This document shows positions 35,968 through 44,499 of a stretch of DNA of 64,000 nt, in pieces. The notes beneath the pieces were generated by a model, which did not search any database, was not told the origin of the DNA, and saw nothing but the letters and a program-made list of their open reading frames with translations. Numbering within the stretch: position 1 is the first letter of the stretch; each line of letters starts with the position of its first letter. The stretch is taken from contig JADJCU010000002.1 of assembly GCA_016703065.1 (NCBI GenBank), positions 310,001-374,000 on the forward strand, written 5' to 3'. The stretch comes from a bacterium (GTDB lineage: Bacteria > Electryoneota > RPQS01). Both the position numbers and the translations under genes were made by a program.

Positions 35968-36389
35968 GTGATCTCTACGGCGAAATCCTGCTCGACCACT
36001 ACCGGCTCCCGCGCAACAAAGGTCAGCTTGTCGGCGAGACGCTCTCCGTCGAAGGCAAGAACCCGTTGTGCGGTGATGAACTGACCTTGCATTTGAAGCT
36101 CGACGGCGACCGCGTCAGCGATATCAGCTTCGAAGGGAACGGCTGTGCGATCTCGATGGCCAGCGCGTCAATGCTCACAGAAGATTTGAAGGGCCGCAGT
36201 CTGGCCGAAGTTCAGCGCCGCATTGAGCAGTTCCGCTCGTTTATCCGTGACGGCAAAGAGCCCGACGGCGAACCGCTTGATGATATTTCTGCGCTAGCGG
36301 GGGTGGCTCAACTTCCCGTCCGTGTGAAATGCGCAACCTTGGCATGGACCACGATGGAGCAGGGACTCCTGCAAGTCAAGCAATCCTGA
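35964..36389 (+). CDS. sufU: SufU, sulfur-transfer partner of SufS
   Basis: 141 residues. Zinc/cluster ligands C36 (NPLCGD), C61 (GNGCAIS) and C123 (VKCATLAW), with D38, in the arrangement of SufU; the insertion between C61 and C123 (about 20 extra residues) separates SufU from IscU. It accepts sulfur from SufS by zinc-ligand exchange and passes it to SufBCD. The gene closes the cluster and a terminator follows. Confidence 0.94.
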   Translation: MSDLYGEILLDHYRLPRNKGQLVGETLSVEGKNPLCGDELTLHLKLDGDRVSDISFEGNGCAISMASASMLTEDLKGRSLAEVQRRIEQFRSFIRDGKEPDGEPLDDISALAGVAQLPVRVKCATLAWTTMEQGLLQVKQS

Positions 36390-36410
36390 TACTCACCAAT
36401 CCCACGTGAA

Positions 36411-36434
36411 AGCCCCGCCTTACGGGGCTTTTTG
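36411..36434 (+). terminator. Intrinsic terminator of the suf cluster
   Basis: Stem AGCCCCG/CGGGGCT (36411-36417 with 36423-36429) followed by TTTTTGTTT. Confidence 0.85.
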
Positions 36435-36456
36435 TTTGGCGAAACAGCTCGTCCCG

Positions 36457-36485
36457 TTGCAATCTGCTATAGGATGTGTTATATT
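36457..36485 (+). promoter_or_regulatory. Promoter of tyrA
   Basis: TTGCAA (36457-36462), 17-base spacer, TATATT (36480-36485), about 84 bases before the proposed start codon. Confidence 0.6.
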
Positions 36486-36568
36486 ACTAAACCGGGTACC
36501 GTGGCCCGGTATTTGCGCTCCGATTCGGGCGCATCCTCCGTTATCAGCTTTGCCACCGGGAGACTCCT

Positions 36569-37732
36569 ACGAATCACGCCAGCCAAACAGACACCGATCT
36601 GGTCGAACTCACGCTGCCAGATCCGCTCGAACTCCTCCACAACGATTTCCGTCGCGTCGCCCTGATTGGTGTCGGCCTGATTGGGGGTTCGATTGGCCTC
36701 AAGCTCAAAGCGATGGGCTTTTCGGGCAGTATCGTTGGCCACGACAAGCAGGAGGTACTCGAAGAAGCTCTGATGCGCGAGGCCATCGATCAGGGCGCCG
36801 GCGACATTGCCGAGGCGATCGCAGGTGCCGATCTGATTGTCCTCGCCATGGAGGCTGATCAGGTTGTTCGAATTCTCCCCACGGTGCTGCGTACGGGTGC
36901 CGAAGGCGCTATTGTCACAGATACAACCGGCGCCAAGAGCACACTGTTGAAACTCGCGGCCGAGGTCAATGATGCGCGCGCCGCATTTATCGGTGGACAT
37001 CCCCTCGCAGGAAGTCAGCGGCAGGGAATCGGCAATGCCCACCCCGAACTTTTTTCCAGCGCCTATTGGCTGATTACGCCGACAGACGAGACACAAGAAG
37101 AGCAGCTTGGGGCCCTGAAATGGTGGATTCGCACGCTCGGCGCTTTCCCGATTGTCATTGAGGCTGATACTCACGACCGCGTCATGGCCGCAACGACCCA
37201 CATGCCGTTGATCTTCGCGCTGACGTTGACCGATTGGCTCGCCAAGTACAGTCGGGAAATCCCCCTCGCACAGAAGCTCGCGACAGGCCACTTTCAATCG
37301 ATGACGGCCATGTCCGCGCTGCCGCTGGCCGCGTGGGAATCGGTTCTGGCCGCTAATCGCGAACATACCAGGGAAGCTCTCGAATCGTTTTGCAGGCACT
37401 TTGAAGAGATCATAGCCCTTTTCAACGACGGCAAGCTCGAGGAAGTCTGGCAGCGTGCCTACTCCTTTCAGCGCAAGCTTGCCCGTGAGCGCCCGGGAGA
37501 TTGGGATTCCCAAAGTGAATTGACCGTGATCGTGTCGGATCGTCCCGGCACGCTGGCGCGCATCGCCGGGCTGCTGGCCGAACACGGAATCAACATCCGC
37601 GACATCGGAGTCCTTCATAGCCGCGAGCGTCACGGCGGCGTGCTGCGGGTCACACTTGAGTCACAGTCTGACGCGCGCAGCGCCATTCAGATTCTGAAGC
37701 AGCACGGCTATACGGCCATGCACCGCAACTAA
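36569..37732 (+). CDS. tyrA: Prephenate dehydrogenase with C-terminal ACT domain; apparent ACG start
   Basis: The first ATG in frame (36713) lies after the NAD-binding motif VALIGVGLIGGSIG, so the gene must start earlier. No ATG, GTG or TTG exists in frame upstream, but ACG at 36569 sits six bases after GGGAG and would give a 387-residue protein beginning (M)NHASQTDTDLVELTLPD. Either ACG is used or the base is a misread T. Dehydrogenase core: GHDKQEVLEEAL, GGHPLAGSQRQG, THMPLIFALTLTDWL. The ACT domain at about 310-387 (ELTVIVSDRPGTLARIAGLL) probably binds tyrosine for feedback control. It oxidises prephenate to hydroxyphenylpyruvate in tyrosine synthesis. Confidence 0.9.
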   Translation, partial: TNHASQTDTDLVELTLPDPLELLHNDFRRVALIGVGLIGGSIGLKLKAMGFSGSIVGHDKQEVLEEALMREAIDQGAGDIAEAIAGADLIVLAMEADQVVRILPTVLRTGAEGAIVTDTTGAKSTLLKLAAEVNDARAAFIGGHPLAGSQRQGIGNAHPELFSSAYWLITPTDETQEEQLGALKWWIRTLGAFPIVIEADTHDRVMAATTHMPLIFALTLTDWLAKYSREIPLAQKLATGHFQSMTAMSALPLAAWESVLAANREHTREALESFCRHFEEIIALFNDGKLEEVWQRAYSFQRKLARERPGDWDSQSELTVIVSDRPGTLARIAGLLAEHGINIRDIGVLHSRERHGGVLRVTLESQSDARSAIQILKQHGYTAMHRN

Positions 37733-37757
37733 GTCGACTTCGACCATTGAGAGAAAA

Positions 37758-37792
37758 ACGAGCGCCTGCATCGTGCGGGCGCTCGTTCTATT
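37758..37792 (+). terminator. Intrinsic terminator of tyrA
   Basis: 13-bp stem with one wobble (37758-37770 with 37774-37786) followed by TCTATTGTG. Confidence 0.7.
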
Positions 37793-37839
37793 GTGTCACG
37801 GCAACTGTCTCTAACTTGCTCTGGTAAGAACCGGCTAAC

Positions 37840-38271
37840 CTATCGCGGCTGCCCGGTAATCGCTTCTTTCATCCCCTGATACCGCCTCCGCAGCAATTCG
37901 AGCGCCGTCAAATAGCGCAGTTGTGTTTCGGCCATCTCCGCCATTTCTTCTTCGATATTCACGCCGTTAACGCCTGTGATGTCATCAGGAATCTCCTCAC
38001 GCACAACGCGATGCCCGAGTCCTTCCAACTCATTCGTCGGCGGCAGGTGCCGGTCATCTGCCTGCGCGAGCTTCTGATCCGCCCCGTCCAGCCTGTCGCG
38101 CAATAGCTCCTCAAATTCCACACGCACCCGTTGGTAGCCCGGTGTTTCCGCATTCGCGATGTTCTGCGTGTGCGCGCGCTGCCGCGTCGCCTGCGCGTCA
38201 AGCATTGCCCTAAGCGTGACGGCCGATGGATTCTGGCCAATCAGAAAATTCTGTATCAGGTTGTCTGCCAT
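37840..38271 (-). CDS. flgB: Flagellar proximal rod protein FlgB, isolated gene
   Basis: 143 residues from ATG 38271, chosen because GGGAG lies 7 bases upstream. The rod-protein N-motif QRAHTQNIANAETPGYQ is present, and the C-terminal helix LTALELLRRRYQGMKEAIT fits the family. FlgB forms the proximal rod of the flagellar basal body. Normally flgC and fliE follow directly; here the neighbours are tyrA (convergent) and a secreted LTD protein, with no other flagellar gene in 64 kb. Confidence 0.88.
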   Translation of the reverse strand: MADNLIQNFLIGQNPSAVTLRAMLDAQATRQRAHTQNIANAETPGYQRVRVEFEELLRDRLDGADQKLAQADDRHLPPTNELEGLGHRVVREEIPDDITGVNGVNIEEEMAEMAETQLRYLTALELLRRRYQGMKEAITGQPR

Positions 38272-38360
38272 GGAGATTCTCCCTTCAGCCAAGCAAATGG
38301 CAATCCGTGTGCCACCGCTTTAATCCGCTATAACAACCCAACGTAAAGCGTTAAGCTCCT

Positions 38361-38406
38361 GTTTTCCCAAAACAAAGGCAGCCCGGTCCAGCTGGACCGG
38401 GCTGCC
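38361..38406 (-). terminator. Intrinsic terminator of the LTD-protein gene
   Basis: 30-base perfect palindrome (38377-38406) followed on the minus strand by TTTGTTTT. One of the strongest hairpins in the window. Confidence 0.85.
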
Positions 38407-38428
38407 CATTTTGCCTATCGTCAGTCGC

Positions 38429-41400
38429 TTACGGGCAGGGTACGCCCGTCACGACAAAGATACGACGGTTCAAACCGGCGATTGGCACATTGATCGTCGT
38501 AGCGGATACCGGAGTACCGGTGTAGAGCACGAAGTCAGCCGGGAAGACCGGTTCCGACGCCGTTGAATACCAGACATAGTAACAGCCGCAATTGTCCGCA
38601 GCCGGTGCATCCCAGCGCATCTGAACGGAATCCAGGTCCGCCATCCGTAACGTCACCAAGCCGACCGGAATGCCGCACTGCGCATTCTCCAGCGCCGCGA
38701 CTCCACCAACCACAAACTGATACCCCTGGCAGTAGCAGCCGGACGTATCATACTGCGCCAGGATTCCCGTCAGGTTCACCGGATTCGTTGGAATCGCCTG
38801 GCCAACCAGGGCGTCGCACGAATCAATACGGAACAGCACGGTATCAATTCCATCAACCAGCGTGAAGTTAGAATCAGCGGCGAACAAACCGGTCTCAACA
38901 AACGTCAACTTGTTGACCGTCAGATGACGCGATTCATACGCTTCAGGCCCGCACGCCGCCGCCAGCTGCGATAAGGTTCCGGCTGCAACGACAACCGGGC
39001 TCGGTACAGCATGACCTGCGCTGATGAACGTCACTTCCGCGGGAACTGGAGCATTCTGGGAGAACTCGGTGTGGCCCGCAAAACGATCCAGCGTACCAAG
39101 AATCATCACCGAGTCGCCCGGCAGCGCAAGACGGCCGGCGCCGATCAAGTTCGTGCGGGCCGCCGTACCGAAAACCTGCACTGCGCAGCCGTTCGATTCG
39201 ACATACATATTGCCTCGGCACGAATCGTTGTATGTCACGATGCCGTAAGTCACCAGCAGCGAGTCATGCCACACCGCGACGCCGCACGTATCCTGCTGAC
39301 GAATCTGGCAGATCGTTACAGTATCCGGAATCGCTGGCGCAGAGCAAATCGCCGCAGCTCCCGGCGTACCGCTGTCGCCGTTGTTCGCTCCAACCCAGGG
39401 CAGCGTAGCTTGACACCAGTTCGCGGCGTTGGCAGGATCGAGATTCACGTCCGTCAGCTGCGCGCTCGCGCCCGGCGCAAACGGGTAGCCTGTGTAGTTA
39501 ACCGAAGCGACCACCACATTAGCCGGGTCATGCAGAGAAACCGTTTCCCCGCCGTTCCCCAATGCCAATCCCCAGCCGCTCGTGCTGAAGTGATAGCCGT
39601 AGTCTTCCGGTACTCCGCCATTCGTCGCGCTGTCACCGTTCGAGCAGAAGACCAAGTGGTCGTTTCCGCCGAGCGTCAGCGGCCCTTCCAGGGTATCAGA
39701 GCCATTAGCATCCGCGATAATCCAACCCGTGAGATTCACTGCGGTAGCGCTGCGATTGTAAACCTCAAGCCACTCGCCCAGGCTGTCTGCGGTGCCCGCG
39801 AAATTCGGGTTCGGCATAATTTCCGTGAACACTATATCATAAGCCGATCCCGCAACCGTGAACTGCGCCGTGCTATTCGCCGCCACCGGATTCAGCGCGA
39901 CGTCCGCCACGTTATTCACGGTCAACGTATAGGTATTCGGCGTCAAGGTCGCGCCGAACGTCAGCCGCACCGTTTGGAAGTCGCCTTGCAGCACGGCCGT
40001 AGTCGGCGCGCCGTAGCCAAAGTCAACTGAGTAGTTCGCTTCGGTCTCGGCCGAAACCGCGTCAAGTGATTCATCGAAATGTGCGTCCACTTGATTCGGC
40101 GAGAATACGGTCGCCGATACCAGCACCGGCGGAATCACGTCTGCCGTGCAGGAATTCGGAGCCGCGCCCGGTGTGCAATTCACATAGCGACCCGTGCCAA
40201 ACGCAGCCGCAGACAGGTACCACGTTACAACATCCCAGTCCGAGCCAACATCACCAAGGCAAACCTCGATCGAGCTTCCGCCATTGGTCGGCGTAAGATC
40301 AGGGAAGAGAGCCGTGAGCGATCCATGAATTAACGAATCGCCCGTTAATGCTGTGAAAATCGCCAGATTATCGCCGCCGCTATTTGACAAGCCGAGGCCT
40401 GATCCGGTTCCCGAATCGGCGCACACGATTTCACCTGCAAACTCAGCCACGGCTACTTCACTCAGAACAAGGTACTGTCCCGCGTTAATCGTCGTGCCTG
40501 CTGGAATGTACCACGCGCCTTCTAAAGTAATCGGATGCGTCGGGCTGTCGGAAAGTATCCAGCCGCCAATATTGATTGTCGCGCCGGTCGTGTTGTAAAT
40601 CTCGACCCATTCAACATCGGGATTCGCGCCGGAGGCCGTATCGTCATACATGATTTCGGTAATCACGACCGAATTTGTCGCCGCGCCGAGAATCGTGAAA
40701 TTACCAACGAGGTTTGCCGCCGAATTGCCTGCGAGGTCCTGAACCGTCAGTACGGTCAACTGATACGCGTTCGGTGCCATCGCCGCAAAAGTAAGGTGCA
40801 CCAGCGCGTTGTTCGTGACGTCACGAGTCGCAAGCGTTGGCGCGCCCACACCGTTGTTCACGGAGTAGTTCGCTTCCGTTTCGGCAATTGTCTGATTTAC
40901 CGGCTCACTGAATAAAACATCGAGTTGCGTCGTTGAAATCACAGTTACACTCGTCAGCGACGGCGGAGTCACGTCACCCGCGCACGGAGTATTGACCGCG
41001 CCCGGCGTACAGTTCAAATAACGGCCCGATGGGGAATACACCGTGCCGGATGGTATCCAAGCATCCGGAGAATCCGTCCAAGTCGCGTTCTCGTCACATT
41101 TTTCAATGGAATTTCCTTGTACGCCTTCATCAGGAAACTGTACGGTGAGCGATCCGTCAATCAAATCCCCGTCCGCGGCTGAATCGTACAAGGCAATATT
41201 GTCGCCCGAGTTGCCAAGTGTGAAACTACCGAAATACTGCGTGCACACAACCACGTTCGGTAGTCCGGTCGCCGTTTCCTTCGTCAACACCAGATACTGA
41301 TCCGGATTAATCATCGTGGTCATCGGCACCTGAATCGCGCCCTCCGATGCCGACGCCGGGTAATTGGGACCGTCAATCAGCACCCAGTTACTGATGTCAA

Positions 41401-41566
41401 TTGGGCTCGCCGTCGTATTGTGGATTTCCACGAAATCCCACTCTGGCGAGCCGGCGTCATCGTACATGACTTCCGTGATCACGACGTCGCCAAAGACTTG
41501 CGCCATCGCAGGCACTGCCGCAAGGGCGAGCGCGAGGAGAATCCAAACCGCACGCAACATACGCAT
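38429..41566 (-). CDS. Large secreted protein with three lamin-tail domains
   Basis: 1045 residues from ATG 41566 (AAAGGTG upstream; an in-frame GTG lies 9 bases before it). Signal peptide ends AVPAMAQ. Three lamin-tail-domain (LTD) modules are recognisable by DVVITEVMYDD, SVVITEIMYDD and DIVFTEIMPNP starts, each with a VEIHNTT/VEIYNTT/LEVYNRS strand, at about 27-190, 300-450 and 575-710. Between them are two Ig-like modules (VTPPSLTSVTVIS, VIPPVLVSATVFS) of the SbsA-Ig kind. The C-terminal third is beta-rich, with a PDTVTICQIRQQDTCG block. No T9SS sorting tail (ends VVTGVPCP). Extracellular LTDs are often linked to nucleases or surface binding; no catalytic domain is seen here. Confidence 0.8.
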   Translation of the reverse strand: MRMLRAVWILLALALAAVPAMAQVFGDVVITEVMYDDAGSPEWDFVEIHNTTASPIDISNWVLIDGPNYPASASEGAIQVPMTTMINPDQYLVLTKETATGLPNVVVCTQYFGSFTLGNSGDNIALYDSAADGDLIDGSLTVQFPDEGVQGNSIEKCDENATWTDSPDAWIPSGTVYSPSGRYLNCTPGAVNTPCAGDVTPPSLTSVTVISTTQLDVLFSEPVNQTIAETEANYSVNNGVGAPTLATRDVTNNALVHLTFAAMAPNAYQLTVLTVQDLAGNSAANLVGNFTILGAATNSVVITEIMYDDTASGANPDVEWVEIYNTTGATINIGGWILSDSPTHPITLEGAWYIPAGTTINAGQYLVLSEVAVAEFAGEIVCADSGTGSGLGLSNSGGDNLAIFTALTGDSLIHGSLTALFPDLTPTNGGSSIEVCLGDVGSDWDVVTWYLSAAAFGTGRYVNCTPGAAPNSCTADVIPPVLVSATVFSPNQVDAHFDESLDAVSAETEANYSVDFGYGAPTTAVLQGDFQTVRLTFGATLTPNTYTLTVNNVADVALNPVAANSTAQFTVAGSAYDIVFTEIMPNPNFAGTADSLGEWLEVYNRSATAVNLTGWIIADANGSDTLEGPLTLGGNDHLVFCSNGDSATNGGVPEDYGYHFSTSGWGLALGNGGETVSLHDPANVVVASVNYTGYPFAPGASAQLTDVNLDPANAANWCQATLPWVGANNGDSGTPGAAAICSAPAIPDTVTICQIRQQDTCGVAVWHDSLLVTYGIVTYNDSCRGNMYVESNGCAVQVFGTAARTNLIGAGRLALPGDSVMILGTLDRFAGHTEFSQNAPVPAEVTFISAGHAVPSPVVVAAGTLSQLAAACGPEAYESRHLTVNKLTFVETGLFAADSNFTLVDGIDTVLFRIDSCDALVGQAIPTNPVNLTGILAQYDTSGCYCQGYQFVVGGVAALENAQCGIPVGLVTLRMADLDSVQMRWDAPAADNCGCYYVWYSTASEPVFPADFVLYTGTPVSATTINVPIAGLNRRIFVVTGVPCP

Positions 41567-41648
41567 CTCTGTCACCTTTCAAATAATTGCAGGAAAAACA
41601 TTACTCTGTCGAAGTTGTCCGTTCGCAACGCAAAATACTACAGCTTAT

Positions 41649-41677
41649 AAGATAAGCAATAGCCGGTGTGAAAGCAA
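41649..41677 (-). promoter_or_regulatory. Promoter of the LTD-protein gene
   Basis: Minus strand TTGCTT (41677-41672), 17-base spacer, TATCTT (41654-41649), about 80 bases before the start codon. The same TATCTT -10 is used at 27374 and 62697. Confidence 0.6.
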
Positions 41678-41719
41678 GCTCGCTGTTTCACAATTCGGGT
41701 CATGAATACTCGGTCAAGT

Positions 41720-41737
41720 AACCGTTAGACAACGGTT
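41720..41737. repeat. 7-bp inverted repeat upstream of the LTD gene promoter
   Basis: AACCGTT-AGAC-AACGGTT, perfect arms around four bases, 43 bases upstream of the -35. Possible operator. The rest of the gap 41567-41894 holds only the promoter and the terminator noted here. Confidence 0.3.
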
Positions 41738-41840
41738 TAAGTTGTTGGAAATCACGATAGGCATAGTGACCCAAGTCGATTCGAAATCACATTTCCTTGC
41801 ACCCCACAAACCGAGACAGAGGACTTCGAGATTCATGACC

Positions 41841-41873
41841 AAAAAAAAGACTCCCCGCCAGTGCGGAGAGTCT
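41841..41873 (-). terminator. Intrinsic terminator of the PAS/receiver gene
   Basis: 11-bp stem with one wobble (41849-41873, loop of four), followed on the minus strand by a run of eight T (41848-41841). Confidence 0.85.
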
Positions 41874-41894
41874 TGAATGTGGATAACTCGCCTT

Positions 41895-44288
41895 CTACGA
41901 CTCGACAGCCGTTCCTAAGTCTAATCTTTGCAGGCTGCTCACGACATCTTCGAGCTCAAACGGTTTGTTCAGCACCGTATTTGATCCATCTGGAAGGTCG
42001 TCACTCTCGTTATCAGTGAGCCCGACGCAAGGGACGTCACCGCAACGCGCCCGCACTATTTCGATCAAATCCTGTGGTCGGTCGAAATCTCCCAGATCGA
42101 TCATCAGAAACTCAGGGCGGTAATCCGCGCGCACAACCCAGACCGTCGCGTCGTCGAGATTTGTGAATACTTCGCAGCTATGTCCCAGCCGTTCAAGCAT
42201 GCGGCGCGCTACATCGCGCACGGTTGGATTTGTGACGACCAGCATTCCCGGCCCCACAGGCATGACTGGTGTACTCGGCTCTGCCATGCGCTGCACCTGC
42301 TCTGAGATAGTCTCTGCAACCGTATCGGCATAGTCGGCCAATTGGCGCGCATTGCGATTCTCCAACTCGAACAACTTCGACACCACGACCATCAGCGTCG
42401 GTTCGCCTTCAATCTTGACCAGTTCATGCTCAAACGCGCATTCGATACACTGGTCATCTGCCCGCATCATTTGCACTGGCGAACGAAGATGCTCCGACTG
42501 CCACGGCCAATCCGCGAAGTCGTCGATGTTCTTCCCGGGCAATCCGGGATGTACCGCACCAAACATATCCGACGCCGCAAGATTCGCCTCCTGAATCAAA
42601 TGCGTTCGCGGATCGACCAGCAGCACCGCGTCGCTCACGGTCGCACACAACGTGTTGAAGTTCTCTTGCGCCTGGTGCAGCGCGATTTGTAAACTCTGTG
42701 CGTCAGACTTCCGCAGTCCATACAGCACAATTCCCGCATCGGTCGGAACAGGATAAAATTCGTGCATGCGCGAACCGAACAGACTCTCGAAACGCTGCGC
42801 CCGCAGTGGGTCGAGGAGCAACTCGAGGTCGGTTTCTTCGAGACTCGGCAGCACATCGTTTAGGCGTGGCTTGTCCGCGAGCCGCGCACTGATATCCAGT
42901 GCGGCCCGATTGCACTGTAAGACTTGGGCCTGTGAATCGACGAGAATAATCGGCTGCGGATTCAAGTCATCCAGACCAACCGCTCCCATCGCAGACTCCG
43001 CAGGAGTCGTTCGCGGCGCGGACTTCACATCACGGAATTCGAGCGTCACCGGACCCAACTCACTTCCGGCCGAGGTCATATGCGATACGATCACCTCGCC
43101 GTCAAACACATTCCGATTGGTGCTGCGAATCAGCCACTTGCCTTCCGCAAATTCCGGCGAAGTCGACTTCCGGCAAAACTCCCGCAGCGTTCCTTGAAAC
43201 GACGATCCAAGGACAGTTAGTGAATCATCCGGCTGTCCGTTCTTGGGCAGTTTGAACAGCTCCCGAGCGGCCGCATTGACACGCAACAGCTTACCATTCG
43301 CATCCAAGACCAGCAGAGGTGTTTGGATTGTGTGAAAGACCTGACGGAATGTCACCAAATCCGGGGTCGGCTTAGCCTCGTCCGGCTCACCCTGTGCCGT
43401 TTGTTCGGCGGTCTCGGGCTTTGACTCTTTTCTGCGTGGTCGTAACGCGAGCACCAGAAATGCCGTGCCGGCGCTGAGCAGTATCAGCGCACCGGCCGCA
43501 CTTGCAGCACTCATCGGAGTTTCAATCTCCGACACGACCAACAGCGGCGACATCCCCGGTACGTGGATCCGGCAAAACGCGAGCGGGTACCCTCCGTCAA
43601 GCGTAATCATGCCGTGCGGCTCAGAAAGCAGTATATTCCATGTCCCGGCCCCGATCGGCGGCTCAGCACCGCGCGAAGATGCCAGAAATGCCTCGGTAGG
43701 GCTATTCATGAGCGTCCAGTGTGCTGGTGGGTCGTCAGGCACAACGAATAGCGCTGCTGGATCAAGGAGCGCCACCAGCCGTCCGGGCGCCGGGTTTTCC
43801 GGAATGCCTGCCGGAGCGTATTGCAGGGCCAGAAAACGGTGCCGACCTGCCACCGGGCTTCCCAGAAGAATATCCGGTGCCTCGGGCCTCAGGAACTCCT
43901 CGACCGCCGCTGCCAGCCCGGTGCTGTCGCCCACCAAAGCGTGCATTTCGCCAGTGTTGCGAAGCAACATCCAACCTCGGGGGCGAGCGACGCCATTTGG
44001 CCAGCTGTCCTGCATCTGCTGAACCTTGTTTTCCACCCGCCAAGCCGCCCATTCCGATGGGTGTTCGACGATGGCCGTGATGTTATGCCGCAGCATGAGA
44101 TCGCGAAACGACGAGCGGACGGACAGCAAGTTCGCCTCCCAGCTCGTTGCAAGATTGCGAAGGCGTGCCATTTCAAGCTCTTGCAAATCCGACTCGGCGC
44201 TACGTAGATGACCCATCGATAATAGGGCACCACCGAGGAGGCCGGTCAAACCGGCAGCTATCAGGAGTATCTTGACGAATGCGCGCAT
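41895..44288 (-). CDS. Membrane PAS-domain protein with C-terminal pseudo-receiver, no kinase
   Basis: 797 residues. TM1 at about 5-25, a periplasmic sensor region of about 240 residues, TM2 at about 266-288, then three PAS-like domains (starts near 308 LVTFRQVFHTIQTPLLVLDANG, 445 DLNPQPIILVDSQAQVLQCN, 555 FNTLCATVSDAVLLVDPRTH) and a C-terminal receiver-like domain from about 680. The receiver keeps the phospho-Asp position (LMIDLG) and the KPF lysine (VLNKPFEL), but the N-terminal acidic pair is replaced (LVVTNPTV). No histidine kinase, GGDEF, EAL or methyl-acceptor domain is present, so how it signals is open. A strong terminator follows. Confidence 0.8.
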   Translation of the reverse strand: MRAFVKILLIAAGLTGLLGGALLSMGHLRSAESDLQELEMARLRNLATSWEANLLSVRSSFRDLMLRHNITAIVEHPSEWAAWRVENKVQQMQDSWPNGVARPRGWMLLRNTGEMHALVGDSTGLAAAVEEFLRPEAPDILLGSPVAGRHRFLALQYAPAGIPENPAPGRLVALLDPAALFVVPDDPPAHWTLMNSPTEAFLASSRGAEPPIGAGTWNILLSEPHGMITLDGGYPLAFCRIHVPGMSPLLVVSEIETPMSAASAAGALILLSAGTAFLVLALRPRRKESKPETAEQTAQGEPDEAKPTPDLVTFRQVFHTIQTPLLVLDANGKLLRVNAAARELFKLPKNGQPDDSLTVLGSSFQGTLREFCRKSTSPEFAEGKWLIRSTNRNVFDGEVIVSHMTSAGSELGPVTLEFRDVKSAPRTTPAESAMGAVGLDDLNPQPIILVDSQAQVLQCNRAALDISARLADKPRLNDVLPSLEETDLELLLDPLRAQRFESLFGSRMHEFYPVPTDAGIVLYGLRKSDAQSLQIALHQAQENFNTLCATVSDAVLLVDPRTHLIQEANLAASDMFGAVHPGLPGKNIDDFADWPWQSEHLRSPVQMMRADDQCIECAFEHELVKIEGEPTLMVVVSKLFELENRNARQLADYADTVAETISEQVQRMAEPSTPVMPVGPGMLVVTNPTVRDVARRMLERLGHSCEVFTNLDDATVWVVRADYRPEFLMIDLGDFDRPQDLIEIVRARCGDVPCVGLTDNESDDLPDGSNTVLNKPFELEDVVSSLQRLDLGTAVES

Positions 44289-44366
44289 GCGATGAAACCT
44301 ATGGCAAAGCTATGACAGGATATTATTCCCGCAATGCGCGCAAAATTGGTGCCTCGGTCCATTGCC

Positions 44367-44395
44367 TTGACACTCTACGGCAAAATCGCTAACTT
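44367..44395 (+). promoter_or_regulatory. Promoter of the T9SS cargo gene at 44500
   Basis: TTGACA (44367-44372), 17-base spacer, TAACTT (44390-44395), about 105 bases before the ATG. Confidence 0.6.
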
Positions 44396-44499
44396 TTGTG
44401 TTTACAGATGGTCGGATTACGGCAACGCCAGGGTCGGGAGGCCCTCTGCGGATGCAGAATGCATGAATAAGGAGCGCTCGAACTGCGAGGGAGAGGGAC

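Noticed and set aside
36479..37633. 384-codon minus-strand open frame over tyrA
   Set aside because: Antisense to the conserved dehydrogenase and ACT domains; no family pattern, no ribosome-binding site.
39011..40030. 339-codon plus-strand open frame inside the LTD gene
   Set aside because: Arg-rich translation without domain pattern; the minus-strand LTD modules are clearly the coding frame.
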